From: Monodelphis domestica
Taxonomy: Eukaryota; Chordata; Mammalia; Didelphimorphia; Didelphidae
Direction: 5' to 3'
Assembly (NCBI RefSeq): GCF_027887165.1
Contig: NC_077227.1
Span: 439,406,112-439,470,111 of the forward strand
Length of the DNA stretch: 64,000 nucleotides
Shown here: piece by piece, positions 33,691 through 46,945 of the stretch
Numbering within the stretch: the stretch's first letter is position 1
Layout of the letters: the number at the start of each line of letters is the position of its first letter
Translations under genes and position numbers: made by a program
The notes under the pieces: generated by a model
Databases searched by the model: none
The model's input: the letters and a program-made list of their open reading frames with translations, nothing else
Told to the model about the DNA's origin: nothing

Positions 33691-34504
33691 GAATGTGCCT
33701 GGCACATACAAATGGAAGGAACATGGCTTCTGGTTAGTTCTGCTGATTTCAAACCAACTAGAAGTAGTCCTAGGGCCTAGGGGCGATTTGGACTTAGACA
33801 CAAGCATTGATTATGAGTGGCTGATTGAGGATGGATGGAGAGAGAGAGAGCCCAAATCTTGCTCTGGTTTAATTTTACAATGCTGAATGTAGTTACATTC
33901 AGAACTCATAGGATACCCTGTACCTGAACACAGGTGAATGAGCATAATTTTACCAGAAGCAGAGAGAGCACTGATTCATCTAAAGAGGTCTGTTTTATAC
34001 TAGTTTCTTAAGAAAAGGAATATTTCAGTTCTGTTCAGGTCAGATGCTTTAAAGAGAGGATGACAAATCCTCTCTCCACCTCCCAGGTGCTTGCTAGGTA
34101 CTGTCACTGTACTTTTCACCTTCGAAGTTAAAATTTCTACCTGCCCTTCAACTTAGTTGTGGGTCAGGGAATGAGTTCTTCCTTTTGAATTTCTGAACTA
34201 GATTTCCTGTAGGGAAAGCAGGAACCATTTTCTTATGGTGCACAAGGCAGCTAGTCCCTAAATAAAGTTTATTTAATAAAGCAATTAGTTCCAGCTGAAT
34301 TCACGAAGGTGGAATTATGAGTCCATTTGAAGGAAAATGAAAGGGTGTCAAGCTAGAAGGTCAAAAGAGGAGCTAATGAAATCTCCTCACCGAATATACA
34401 TGATACAGCATCCCCAAAATATAATGTTTCAAGAAGGACATTCCCATTTCCAGGGCACGCACAAAACCAATTGCACCAGAGAGTAAATTGCAGCACTACA
34501 TGAA

Positions 34505-34640
34505 AGGTAGGTACATTGGAAAGAATGCTGGATTTAGAGTTCTGACCTGTGCTTAAATATTGATTACCTAAATGACCTTGGGCAAGTCTTTGGGCCTCAG
34601 TTTTGTTGAACTAAAATTTTCTCCAATTTTAAATCTATAA
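34505..34640 (+). repeat. MIR fragment
   Basis: 'ttggaaagaatgctggattt', 'aaatgaccttgggcaagtct'. Confidence 0.55.
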
Positions 34641-34914
34641 TCTTGTGTAAAAGTGGATGGATGATATGAGTAATACTATATCTGAATTTTCTAATGTTGT
34701 AGTATACTCTATCCTGAAGACTGGAAGGGGATGGGGAAAAAGTTTATATAATTCATCCAATGAATAACAGGCATTAAGATCAACTGATCTCATTTCTGTC
34801 TCATAAGTATACCTGAAATTCAAATTATTCTTTCATCTCTGTTTTCTTCCATTATAGTATTCTTGTCTCCATTTCCCCTAGGATGCCCTAACAACAAACC
34901 ACTACACAGTCATC

Positions 34915-35280
34915 ATAGAATTATAGGATTGAGGATTGGAAAGAACCTTAAGGATCATATGATTTCTCATTTTACATTTGAGGAAACTGAGGCTCATGAT
35001 CATCATCCAAAAATCCACCTCTCCCTAGTTTACTACCTTCATAATAGAGTTGATTTAAAACTAGGTGGGGCCTCAAGAACTTTTTGTTCTATTACTAGCT
35101 TAGCCATTAACTCCCTTTGGGACTGTAAGCAAATCATTTAGCCTCTCTGTGACTTGGTTTCTTCTTCTGTAAAATAGAAATGAGAATACTTAGTGTATAA
35201 ATGTCTCTGGGATACTATCACAAAAGCAAAATAGATTTTTAAGTTACTTGAAAAGTATGAAGTGCTATGTAATATGTTTG
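34915..35280 (+). repeat. MIR-like fragments
   Basis: 34915-35005: 'ttggaaagaaccttaaggat', 'aggaaactgaggctcatgat'. 35065-35280: 'ttctgtaaaatagaaatgag' and 'agtatgaagtgctatgtaat'. Confidence 0.5.
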
Positions 35281-35289
35281 TGGAATTAT

Positions 35290-37135
35290 TCTTTCATTAG
35301 CCATGTTGTAGATAGGAAAAGCTGTGAGTCATCAGCCAAGAAACTGCTGTCTTGAGATGGAAAAAGATAAATGAAGTAATGGATGCAAAGTCACAGAATG
35401 GAGTATTTGACAGAACCCTCAACAGCAAGCATGTCAGTGATGGTTCCTATATCTTTTTGAACTAATTTTGGGTCCTGTTTGAGTCCTAAAATGGTGTAAA
35501 GGAAAAGAATCTTCATGTTAATTATCTCCATTCTGGGCTTTTGATGAAAAATTAAACTCCTCCTTAGACCACCTCCTTCTCCTTCTCTCCACTCCCACCC
35601 CCAGCTCCATAGTCGTGGAATTATGCACTTCATTGCCCCATAATTAAGTAGAGATATACAGTGAAATTTTTATCACCAGGGCTCATTCATGAAAATGAAC
35701 CATTTTTATATTTAGCTTGATACACTGAGAGAAAAAAAAATATTTTTAAAGGACTTTTTAAGCAAAGAGGAATTGGTCTCTAAATAGTTGTAGATTTTAT
35801 GACTCATCAAATATGCCAGTATTCAATCACCATCTTTCACATACCTCTTTTCAGATGTGCCTAGAAAGTCTATATGTCCATTATGTTCAATTCATTTATT
35901 TTAATTACACAACTGAACTAATTCCACATGAAGAGTTCCTCCTCCTCCACTTCCCTTTTACCTTCCATCAACCAATGCCATACTTTATGTAGTTACCAGA
36001 TGAAAAGCCTCCCACTGCCTTTCTCTGGCTTCCTTTGCCCAAATTAATTAGCCTTTCAGTGATAGACAAGGGCCTAGGCTGCTGTGTTTTCTCCAGCTCG
36101 GTAATTGCCAACAGCAATGTAGGCATGATCTATCAAAAGGAAACACATTCATGGACCACATGGTGTTTTCATGGCTGTGAACATCAGTAAAGGGTTTTTT
36201 CAGGCAAACGTCCCCTAGGTTGGAGAAAGTTAGCAAGTGAAGAGGTAGCCAAGTTAACTTTACTGGGTTGGTCTCTTTGACAAAACTCTTTTGTAAACAA
36301 ATAAGAATCAGTATATCAGCCTTGTGTTTCTTCTTTAGCACCCTAGTGAGGAGAAAAGCTAAGTTTAGATTTCTAGAGATGGGGCAGATTGATCTGTTGA
36401 GTACATTATTATAGGCACTGAAGAAGTTACTTAGCCTTATTTTCTCTGTGTTTCTTTAAATTCAAAATAATTGTTTGAAAACTAAAAAAAAATTAAGTCA
36501 ATCACTTTTTCAAATCTCCATGATTCTAAGCAATTTATTTTCAATTTTTCATTAAATTAATATTTTAAAAGATATAATCTCTATTCTAAGGGTACAGAAT
36601 GAGACATATTTTTAGAACATTGCCAATGAGGAAATTTATTTTGCTTGACTGTCAATATTTGTTACAAGGCTTTTTTCTTTTTCACTGGTGAGAATAAAAA
36701 ATAGATTTTTACTCATTAAAAATTTCAACTTAATTAAAAAACTGATCATATGCTTAGATTTAGATTGAGGAGCAGAAGTGTGCTGGTAAATGTTTAACAG
36801 CTAGCACTTGGTGGGGGGCAGAAACTGTACATGCTACACTTTAAATTTCAATATACATTATGAAGGTTTTTCTCCATCACTTTCTTAAGTGTAGATGATC
36901 AACATAACAATAAATTAAGCATTTATTTGTACTGTTTGCTGATTTCAAGGTATATTAACTGCTTGCACTGAAAACTTAACAGTTGGCTCCCCTGAGTTAG
37001 TTTCAGCTAGTTCCAGCACACCCCTGCCTGGTAGGGACTTCAGAACTTATTGACACCAAGGCCTTCATTTTCAGAGGAGGACCCTGATACATTATGCTGA
37101 TATATAATGAATTGTTTGGAAATCTTGTCCAGATC
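35290..37135. other. 1.8 kb with no gene or named repeat
   Basis: AT-rich unique sequence. Short open frames are without recognisable products. Confidence 0.45.
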
Positions 37136-37189
37136 TCACAGCATCTCAGAGGTGGAAGAGATCTCTAAAATGATCATAGTTGATAAAAT

Positions 37190-37382
37190 CCAGGACTTAG
37201 AGTTAGGAAGATCTGGGTTTGAAACTTGCCATGTACCTCCTTGAGCTGACAGATCACTTTACTGCACTTGGGTTGTTTCCTCATCTGCAAAATGGGGAAA
37301 TGATAGCTTCTACCACAAGAACTAGTATGAGATAATTTATGCAGTGCTTTGAAACCTTAAAACATTATGTAAATCTCAACTT
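37190..37382 (+). repeat. MIR SINE
   Basis: 'gacttagagttaggaagatc', 'tttcctcatctgcaaaatgg', 'gcagtgctttgaaaccttaa'. Confidence 0.65.
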
Positions 37383-37389
37383 AAAAAAA

Positions 37390-37760
37390 AATCCCATCCA
37401 GTCTTTATGTGAACAGACATCCTCCCAATAACATCCCTGACAAAGAGTTATCTAGCCTCTGCCTGAAGAACTTTAGTGATAGATATTCTACTTGTTGTTG
37501 AGATAGCCCATCCCACTTTTAGCTTTAATTGTTAGAATGGGTTTTTCTTTTTTTCTTTTTGCACTGAATACAAATTGACTTTGCTATACCTTCCACCCAT
37601 TTAATCTAGTTCTTTTTTTTCTGGGACTAAATAGAATAAGGTGACTTCCTCTTTTAACATGACAGCTCTTCAAATACTTGAAGACAACTATCACCCTCCA
37701 AAGTTTTCTTTTCTTTAGTCTAAACATATATTTCTTTAGTCCACCCTCAGATACTTAGAT
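37390..37760 (-). repeat. L3/CR1 LINE 3' part (antisense)
   Basis: On the plus strand: 'tagcctctgcctgaagaact', 'atcccacttttagctttaat', 'acatgacagctcttcaaata' and 'cttgaagacaactatcaccc'. This is the reverse of the L3 3' block seen in sense at 62400-63440. Confidence 0.65.
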
Positions 37761-38379
37761 AGTTCATTGTAGATTGTTACTAAATGGTCATGAATGGAAA
37801 TGAGTTGCATGTGGTGTGTGGACTCTAGTTTTCTTCTCCTCTTGGGCTTATGGTGATTTATAGACTGGGTTTTTTTTAAATGCCTTAAAATTCCCAAAGA
37901 TAAGTGTTGGAGAAGTAAAATATCTCATTCTTATAGCATATATTTTAAGCATTTGCTATTTTTTTTTATTCTTGTGTTTGTAAGGATAATTAATAACTTT
38001 AATTAACATTCAAGTATCATCCTCTAGTGAAACTGTCCCTCTCATTTCTGCAAAAAGGGTGAACTATATTCATCAATCATAAAAATAGATGCTTAGGAGA
38101 TTTATGTAGAGTTGCAAAAGTCAAAATATTAACTTTTCTGTCACTTATTTTTCTGTACTTTATTTCCATTTTGCAGAAAATATATCTTGTATCAAGCTAG
38201 ATGCCACATATTTCTTCAGTAAATAAAAATATTGCTAAAATATTTTTTGCCCAACAAATATTTTTGTTAAATCCTCACTTCACAAAATTTAAAGAGGAAG
38301 TGGTCAATTCCCCATTTGTTGGACTGATTTTTAATCTTATGCGTGGACAATGAATGCACCTTCCAGACTTAGACTTGGC

Positions 38380-39060
38380 AATTCATTGATATATTCTTCA
38401 CAATACCAGTTTTCGCTCTCTTAGTTTTAGTTTGTGTGTGCAAACCCTGAATGAGTATTGCAAAAGAAATAGCCAATGTTTCCTTAGTTTTATTTGACCT
38501 GGAGTTTTCCTTGTTATATCTGATTTGTGTTATGCTCAACTTGTACCACACATCTGTCTCAATCATGACAGGAGCCCTCTGATTCATACAGTGCTTCAGA
38601 GCTTCTCCCTGGCACATCTCACTCAGAATTGCCCTGAATGTGATTTCTTTCCCCCCTTGATGACTCAACCCAGGCATCTGCTGAAATGTCACAGTCCTTG
38701 TCCAAAGATTTATCAGCATTCTTGAGTAGGCTCTGAGACTCCCACATGGACTGTTTTTTGCTTAGATGTCCCAAGATTTGCTTATTCTTGTTTTCCCATC
38801 TTTTCAAAGCTCAGAGAAAGATGTAATAGGGTTGTCATTTCCAGTGACAGCTGGTTGTGAAAAAAATACTGAGGTTTATTCAAAATGGCAACAGTTCCTG
38901 CTGCAGCCAGATTCCAGCTGTGGCTAGTGCCTAATCAGATGCTTTAAATATCAAGCCTAAAGAAAAAGGCCTTTTCTACATGCTTCCTTCCCTCTTTCTG
39001 GGCCAATGATCATAGAATCCAGCTTTTCCCCATGAAGTCTCTGAGAACAAGCTTCCTTTC
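38380..39060. other. unique block, candidate conserved non-coding region
   Basis: About 0.7 kb without repeat features and with even base composition. Nearby DNA up to 39.1 kb is also repeat-free. No coding signature. Confidence 0.25.
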
Positions 39061-39104
39061 CAAGAATATGGATCTTTCCTCACTTTCCTAATCATGAAAT
39101 CATA

Positions 39105-39290
39105 AATCTAAAGCTAGAAAGATCCTCAAGAGGTCATGCAGTTCAGCTTCTTTCCATTTCCCCCTATTTTACAGATGATGAAACAAAGACCCAGAGAGTT
39201 TAATTGTATTTTTCAAGGTTGTACTAGTACTTACTGTAAGTAGCAGAAGTGAGATTTGAATCCAGGTGCAGGGATCACCTCACCAACATC
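39105..39290. repeat. MIR-type fragment
   Basis: 'ctaaagctagaaagatcctc', 'ttttacagatgatgaaacaa', 'gtgagatttgaatccaggtg'. Confidence 0.55.
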
Positions 39291-39721
39291 CTAGAGTATC
39301 CTTTGGCCTCAGAATCTTTATGTTGACTTCAAGAAGAGGAGTTTCACTTATTGCTAAGACTCTTCCTTCTCAGAACCCAATGGATTTCCTCCAAACCCCC
39401 AGAAATCAGTAGTAACAGAGGCAGAACTAAGAAATCAGACTCTTCTGCTTCACACAGTCAATATGCTTCTGAAAAGTTGTGTGCAGGCTCTATTTTTGTA
39501 AATACAATCCTACTTTAAATGCACTAGGGGAGATCTTTGTTTAAAGGAATTCTATAGTGAATCCTTTCTCAAAGTGAAGGATCCTTTTGTAAACGGAATA
39601 ATTTATCTGTTTTGTAAATATGGATTTTCCTAGATTGGGCTTGTTTGCAGGAAGGGACACCTGTATTGACTTAGATGCAGTCAAGAAGCAAAAGGCCATC
39701 TGTGGGTCTGGGGGCTCGTGA

Positions 39722-39780
39722 CCTTTGAAATATATACACACACACGCAGACACACACATGCATACATGTACACACAGATA
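39722..39780. repeat. imperfect CA-rich microsatellite
   Basis: Interrupted 'acacacacacgcagacacac' and neighbouring ACATG/ACACA units. Confidence 0.7.
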
Positions 39781-39799
39781 TTTTAATAGAAAGCATTTT

Positions 39800-40300
39800 C
39801 TTGCTGTTTGGTTGGCTTCAGTGCCTGAGAAACTGACATTAAAAGACTAGCAGGAAAACTGAGTGGAGTTTGAATTGAGTCCCCTGGGGTGACAGTGAGC
39901 CACCAACCATGCACACATATTTATGGTGTCTCTAAGGACCACGTTCCACTGCAAAAGATTAACATCCCTGCTGCACAAATTAAAAATGCTCCATGATTTG
40001 CAGCATGGAGCAGGCTCACTGACGATCAGCATCTTTCCTTTGAACAATGTAATTGAATGTCTCTCAGTCTGAAACACTCGCTGTATCGATTTGAATTAAT
40101 TATTTGTACATTTGTAATCTTTGTGCTTTCTGAAGGCCTGGCATGCCCCAAACCGCAATGCTGCTAATCCTTTTGCCATTGAGTAGACAGCCTTCTTTCC
40201 TTATTGCTTCCTGCCCCCACCTCCGGTCCAGAAGCATTTGACAGCTTCTGAAGACAATCCATCAAACCCAGTGGACCAGTTTTTGCTGATAAAGGAGAGG
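39800..40300. other. unique block, candidate conserved non-coding element
   Basis: Repeat-free and information-dense, with for example 'tgtatcgatttgaattaatt', 'cgcaatgctgctaatcc' and 'ttatggtgtctctaaggacc'. Contains scattered retained CpGs. The texture is that of deeply conserved enhancers, but it is not aligned here. Confidence 0.35.
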
Positions 40301-40599
40301 TTCCTTTTTAAAACTGATGTTCTAGTTTTAGTGAATTAACAGTTCCAAAAACTAAAGTTACTTGGGCTTGTCCTAGTTAAAAGCATCAATTCTTTAGAAT
40401 CTGGAGGAAAAGACAAATCTCCAAATAAAATGGGATTAAAGCCTATAAGATATAAGGAAAAGTTGATTAGCAAGGAATGGGGAACTTTTGAAATTTGGGA
40501 ACCATTATTCTACTTAACAAGTTTTATGAATGAATTGGAATTTAAATCTGTACAGTAGATATAGGTGTCTGGGAGTTACAGAAAGGTAGGTAGTCTGTG

Positions 40600-40600
40600 G

Positions 40601-40647
<47 letters not shown>

Positions 40648-40660
40648 ATATATATATATA
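40600..40660. repeat. (TA)n(TG)n(TA)n microsatellite
   Basis: A compound TA/TG run of 61 bp with an internal TATGTG break. Confidence 0.95.
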
Positions 40661-41494
40661 AAATGTACACATTACTCTAAAGGAAAGAAAACATTCAAGA
40701 ATTCTATTTATATATAGTAAATTGTAAAAAGCCAGCCCTTTCTGAGGAAGAGAATAAAGAAAACTTAAGATATTTGCCATCTAATATAACTTATTGGCAG
40801 TGCTTTTCTTTAGTTTTAAGTAGGGCCCATGATATGGATAAATCCAATTTAACTGGGATGTCCAAGGAATGAGTAGATTTTAGTTAACCTTAACTCTATT
40901 TCTTGGAGGCATTTTGGACCATCTTTCCTGAAATGTTGCTTTCTGATCCTGTTCTAAAGTCCAGTTTTAAAGTCTCATAGGTAGAGGATGATTTACATAT
41001 CTAGGATCTGAGTCCAGACTTTCTTTCTGGCTTTTTATGTCTCCTACCCATCTGCCCCAAAATGACCTTAGCTGAGTCTCTGATACTGGATGTTGCAGAG
41101 TAAATACAGATTTACTCTGATAAAGACATGTTCTCATCAAGAGTTTTCTGTACCCATGAAATCATAGGTCTGGTCCCTTTATACCCCCCCCCTCCCTGCA
41201 GTATGTATTCTATTGATAATGATGGAATCTGTATTTGTCAATGGAAGATCTCACAGAGCCTCAGGTGCTTAATTCTAAACATCAGTTCTCATTGTCTTGT
41301 TCTATAGCCAGATATGGGAGACTGAGCTGATCTGACATGGATCCAGGGCATCCTTGGAAGGTTGTTTGGGTTTGGATATATGTATATTTTTTAATTTTTA
41401 TCTTACTGACTATTTGATATGAACTTTTTTTTAGTCTGCCTCCTTCCTAAAGGTAAAGTATAAGACACAAAATATCTATATATTTGAGGGTCCT

Positions 41495-41605
41495 ACTGGA
41501 TGGAGAGTTCGCTTCAAAGCTAGGAAGAACTCAATTTAAGTCTCATCTCTAACACATACTGGATCTGTGATCCTGGACAATTCGCTTTACCTCTCAATGC
41601 TATAG
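41495..41605 (+). repeat. diverged tRNA-type SINE fragment
   Basis: 'gcttcaaagctaggaagaac', 'ggatctgtgatcctggacaa'. Confidence 0.5.
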
Positions 41606-42241
41606 ATGAATTCCAAGATTTGATTTTATTCGATTAGATTTTACACTCCTGAACACCATTTTAAGATTTTAAGTTGCAGAAAAGTTCTGACTTGCATTGT
41701 TTTTTTTGTTGTTGTTTTTTTGTTTGTTTGTTTTTGGTAAGAGGGAGTTTTCTAACCTGGGAGTCCCCTATGCCAATGAAATTACAAATCCATTCTCTAC
41801 TTCCTGACCCCACTCTTTGGATTCTGTTTAAATATCAGTTAAATATATACTCAATTTATATGGTCTTTATAGGCCTCAGATGTGATGTTGTTTCTTAAGA
41901 AATTTATTTATTTATTTCAGGATGTTAGAAATTTGGCCAGAACCTTACAGGGCCCAAGTCCCAGGGCTGAGGTACTGCTAAAAGGAGCCTCATCCTTGTC
42001 CCCTGAAGAATAAGATGCTTTTTCTCAGGATACAAAGGTAGAAAAGCTTCAGTAAAGATTGTGAGAAGACCAGATCATTAGGCAGGCCCAAGGTCCCAAA
42101 GGTCCCAATAAGACCTGTGTCCCTGGATGCAAAGCAAAATCTATCTGATGGAGAAATGAATGGCCAAGTCCTTCCTCTGGTGCTCTGTATCTGCATGGTG
42201 TCATATTGGGAGAAAGCATCTAATATAATTATAGAAAATTA

Positions 42242-42245
<4 letters not shown>

Positions 42246-42283
<38 letters not shown>
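42246..42283. repeat. (TA)n microsatellite
   Basis: About 19 uninterrupted TA units. Confidence 0.97.
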
Positions 42284-42288
<5 letters not shown>

Positions 42289-42389
42289 GCTGATCACAGA
42301 TCTTGGCCAGGCTATCAAGCATAAAAAGGAAGTGATTGGCAAGCATTTAGGCACCTTCTAAATGGGAGTTAATTACTTTGTGCTAGAGC

Positions 42390-42635
42390 AGAAAGCTGAC
42401 TATACTTAGGCTCAGAAGTCCTGGGCTCCAGTGACTGCCACTGGGTGGCTTACTAGCTTACTCACAACTTCTCTTAACCTCTATATAACAGGCATTCTAA
42501 TGCTTCTTCTACATAATGGGTATTATAATACTTATGCTACTTGCCATATAACACAATTGTGAGATGCTCCTGAAATAATATCTGAAAAGGACTTTTTTTG
42601 ACCACAGAGCACGATGTAAATATAAAATGTTATTT
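42390..42635 (+). repeat. MIR SINE
   Basis: 'aagtcctgggctccagtgac', 'cacaacttctcttaacctct', 'gcacgatgtaaatataaaat'. Confidence 0.5.
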
Positions 42636-43024
42636 ATTCTGAGGAAGTACTATATTAGAATATCTAGGCAGACTGACTCCTTCTTTTGAACACAGGCAGG
42701 AACTCATCATTTATTAGCCAGAATTTAGGATGCTGTTCTTGATGAATATGATTATTTTTTGTCAAAGTCTGAGTGAGAGGTCCTTCTCCACCAAGGCCAT
42801 GGACTGGAAACACTAGCTACTCAGCTCAAGGACACTAGACAAATTGTAAAACGAGTGCTTTCAGATGTTATCTATAATGGCAGTTGTAGGACTCTGTACC
42901 AAAAGTTTGAGACCCTTGCCTTTCAAACTCCTCTCCTACCTCACAATCAAATTTTTGACAACCCTACTGTCTCCAGAATATGCCTTGTTCAGTCCTACTA
43001 TCCATACTATAACCACAGAATTTC

Positions 43025-43395
43025 AAAGCCGGATCAAACATAAAAAGTCATTTGTTCCAACATGAACAGAATTCCATTTTATAATATCCTTAATGAGTGG
43101 TCATTTAATTTCTACTTAAAGATTCTACTGATAGGGAACTCACTGCCTCATAAGCAGCTCTTTCCATTTTGGGATAACTTTAATTATTAGAGATTTCTTC
43201 ATATATTAAGCTGAAATCTGCTTATGTAACTCAACCTATTGTTGCTGGTTTTTCCCCATGGAGACAAACTAAACAAGTCTAATCTCTCTTCTATATGACA
43301 ATTCTCCAAATAATTGAAACCAGAAATTATGTCCTTCCGAAGTCTTCAGACTAAATATTACATTTCTAGTTCATCAAAGGGCACCATTGGGTTTT
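43025..43395 (-). repeat. L3/CR1 LINE 3' part (antisense)
   Basis: 'gatagggaactcactgcctc', 'ttccattttgggataacttt', 'acaagtctaatctctcttct' and 'tccgaagtcttcagactaaa'. Same order as 37390-37760. Confidence 0.65.
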
Positions 43396-43639
43396 AATTT
43401 TTGTTAGTTTTAATATCAATGCCTCATCTGTCCAATACTGAACTGTTAACCAGATCTTCATTTACAAGCAACATTTTTCATGTTTTTATCTTTACATTGG
43501 CAACTTGAAGTCCTTAAAGCTATTTTTATTCTTTATTCTGCATTTTTAGAGGAATTTATTTTTCTCAAAAGAATTCACTGTACTCTTTAAAATTTTAACT
43601 GTCCACTGGGCAAAATAGATGGTCAACTCTACTTCTTTG

Positions 43640-43945
43640 CTTCCCTAAGTTCTGTTTATCCTTTAAGGCCCAACTGAAGTCCATCACTATCCATGCCTTT
43701 CTTAATCACTTCAGTCTCTTTCTCTTCAATATTTGTATAGGTTGTATTTTGACATGTACTCAAACACTACCATATTTATAATCTTGTTATCTTGTCCTGC
43801 AGGTTTGTGTATTGTCTTCCCAATGATACTGTAAGGCTCCCAAGAACACAGACATTATCTTCTTTTTTATTATTTGCGTCACTTAGCTGGGGATCTAGAC
43901 ACAGAAAAGGCACTAAGGAAAGATCTGTTGAATTTAATTGAAGAT
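43640..43945 (+). repeat. L2 LINE 3' end
   Basis: 'atcctttaaggcccaactga', 'cttgttatcttgtcctgcag', 'gtaaggctcccaagaacaca'. Confidence 0.55.
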
Positions 43946-44699
43946 AGTTTTAGTAGTACAAATAGTAGCATACCTTTCCACATGCCCCTTCCACTCCCAC
44001 TCTAAAACTGTAGGAAACATTCCAAAAGAAAGTCAATTTCCATAGCTCTTATTTCCTCATGGATCTGAGAGTTGTTGGTAATTTATTCTTTCTGAATCTG
44101 GAGCAGTCCTTTTAAGTCTTGTGCTATCCCCTTAGTTACTTGTGCTGTTGAAAAGAGGGACCATGAAGAGAACAGTCAGGCCTTGATCTGTCTTTGCATA
44201 TGGAAATGAAAAGAAGACAAGTTTCATTTCTCCTGCAGGTCGGGATATGACTCAGCAGGTCTCCAGCTCTAACAGGTGTGATGGACATGTTTCCATATGT
44301 TCCCAGGGTATTGTGGATAAATGATTCCAATAACAACCAGCAGTCCAGTCATTAGCATAAGTTACCTTCTTATAATGATCCAATATTTTCATTCTGCCAC
44401 TGAGTCTGCATCCTTGGAACAGACGGCAGGCTATGGAGTTCCTTAACGTTAGGACCTTACTCCTGAAAGTTGCTCACAACACCCTTCCTCAAGGGAACTT
44501 GAGAAAGATGTTTAAACATCTCCTGGGATCAAGCTCAGCTGGTGCATTTCTACATCTTCTGCACAGTGCTCCCTCTTGTGACACTTCACTGTGCAAAGCT
44601 GGAAATCCAACCTTGGCTTAAATGGTAAACATGAAAACTCTTCCAAGCCAGAGCACCATCTTCTCTCTCCAGCTAACTAAACTCATACATCTTTGGTAT

Positions 44700-44960
44700 T
44701 TGCACTTTGCCAGCATTTCTGAGGGGAAAGAAGCCAAACTATTGCTGTTGTAATGAAGAGCCTGGCAATAATTGTAATGGAGAAATTGCATTACCGTTCT
44801 CGGGTTTTCGAGTTTTGTTGTTCATGGTGCCCACAGTGTCTATATTTAACTCAGCACCTGTACTTGGCCTTATTCTTTTCAAGCACAGTGGCCAGCTATT
44901 TAACATGACAGTGCCCCACTGCAGTATCAAGTTAACTATCAAAAAAGATCCTTCTGGATA
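44700..44960. other. unique block, candidate conserved non-coding element
   Basis: Both strands have open frames here of 67-84 codons with no domains. The sequence 'gcattaccgttctcgggttt' keeps CpGs in a CpG-poor region and no repeat is seen. Confidence 0.3.
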
Positions 44961-46810
44961 GATTCACTTTATCTATAAGACAGGATGATTAAATTTACAG
45001 CTAGGCTGTTCCTAATCAATATGGATGAAATGTGAAATAACTTAATCATCTATCAACCAGAAATGGGGAGCATGTTTACAGGCACCTTACTTCATTGGTA
45101 GCTTTCTGAGTATCTCTTGTTTTCTTCATATACTTCTAACCCATTTTTGCCTTCTCTTTCCCTTCCCAGTTACTGCAATACAGATGTATCTCTGTTTAAA
45201 TAATAGGTACACAAATATCTAACTAAAGTTTAAATGTACCAGAAGGTTTGAAGATTTAAAGAAACCCACAGTAGATCTTTTTGTAATGTGAATAATAATT
45301 GGCTTCATAATGTACAATTTTTAAAATCCAGGCTTTGTTCAATGGAAAATTTAATACTCCTAAAACTTATTTATTTCAAGAATTTTGAATACTTGAAAGT
45401 TTTAACTCCAGATCCATAGAGAGTATAGGTATAGAATTAGCCAGACCAGTTTTTCACATTTCTATTCTGAGTCAAGAGAAAAGCAAACAGAAGCTATGAA
45501 TCAAATTTGCAAAGTATACCTAAGTGGGGCTAAAAATCAATTTGTTTAAATATAGGAGGGAGGAGTTTGTTCTTAATTTGCATTAGTCTTCTCAGGAGTC
45601 CCATTTTCTTTGGACCCATGATTTGTGCTCATTTGCACTCCTTTTTTGCAGCATAGACAAACCCTAGGAGGGCCTTCTTATGTGCAAATGGCTACTCATG
45701 GCTTCATCTTGCTCCTGGCCTGAGCCCTATGCGCACAGCTTCAAGGAGAGAAGGAGTTTACATATAGATTCTACCTGGTAGGGGATTCTGACCTGTAGTG
45801 GTGAAGAGCTTTGAAAATGCATACATTGCTGTAGAAATGTTATTTCAAAGGTTTTTTTTATTCAACTGTTATTCAGCAATATACAATACCGTTTATAAAC
45901 AAATGTCTTACCTTGTTTCCAATCTTTATTTAAAAATAAATATTATTGACAGTGAATATTAATTATGATAAGATGTGCCTTTTTAAAATCAAAATGTCTC
46001 CAAAGAAATAATTTACTTGAATCCAAAAAGAAAAATCTCAACAGAAAAGGGAAATCCAAAAAATAAAACCCAAAACCAAAACCAAAACCTAAAACAAAAC
46101 ACAATCATCTACTAAAAATAGTCCCCTTCATCCGAAAGGCTTGGACCCCACATTTTTACATATTGTCATAAAGATAACTGTTCAACAGTTCGTGCAAAAT
46201 GAAGAATTGGAGGAAGAGTTTAGAAAAGAAAATGACATTGAAGTAGAGAAATCATTGAAGCCATGCATAGAGCAGGCTTACACATCATCTTATTTGGAAA
46301 CTAGATGTGTTTATTTTAGGTGGTCTACTTTGTGTAACTTCCCCAAAAATATGATTTTTTTCCATGTAGAATTTTTCATGCTTCTCTCAGTCTTTCTCTG
46401 TCTGTCTGTGGGATACTGAAGTTCTTACCAAGGATTGAAATAAGTTCATTTGTGTTTGGCTGAGGAGTATTGGATAACGAGGTCCATCAGTGGTTTACTA
46501 ACAAGTGTATGAGCTTATGCAGTGCTAACAGGAACATGTATAGGAGTGGGTCTGTAGCATAAATAGGTCCTGTACCTACAAAAGAGAGAAATGAGCAAAG
46601 TTAATGCTTTATTCCAGAATGAAGCTACTCATGCCATGCAGATGTGGAAATGGAAGTAGGTTAAAGGGGACTTATGCCATCAGGGGCAAATCTCCCATCA
46701 TTTAGAGCAGTAACATTAGGGGTTTAGCTTGAACAAGCGTACTGAGCATGAGGTCACGAGCTTATTTTTAATTTTGTTTTTACATTTAAAAATTACAGAA
46801 ACTAAAAATA
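44961..46810. other. 1.85 kb with no gene recognised
   Basis: The 92-codon frame at 46141-46419 starts with a Glu-rich stretch (ELEEEFRKENDIEVEK) but has no recognised family, no splice context and then turns hydrophobic. It is left unannotated. Confidence 0.4.
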
Positions 46811-46815
46811 TATCT

Positions 46816-46945
46816 TTTTATATTTCACTCAATCAGTCAATAAATATGTATTAAGCATTTTCTATGTGCCCGGCACTATACTAAGTGCTGAAGATACAAA
46901 AGGAGGGATGTTTTTGCCTGCAAGGAACTCACACATTTTTCCTCT
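46816..46945 (+). repeat. 5' head of the unassigned ancient repeat
   Basis: 'aatcagtcaataaatatgta', 'ttctatgtgcccggcactat', 'ctgcaaggaactcacacatt'. Confidence 0.55.

Noticed and set aside
46141-46419. 92-codon frame with a Glu-rich start
   Set aside because: No family recognised, no splice context, preceded by an ACCAAA-rich stretch; probably chance.
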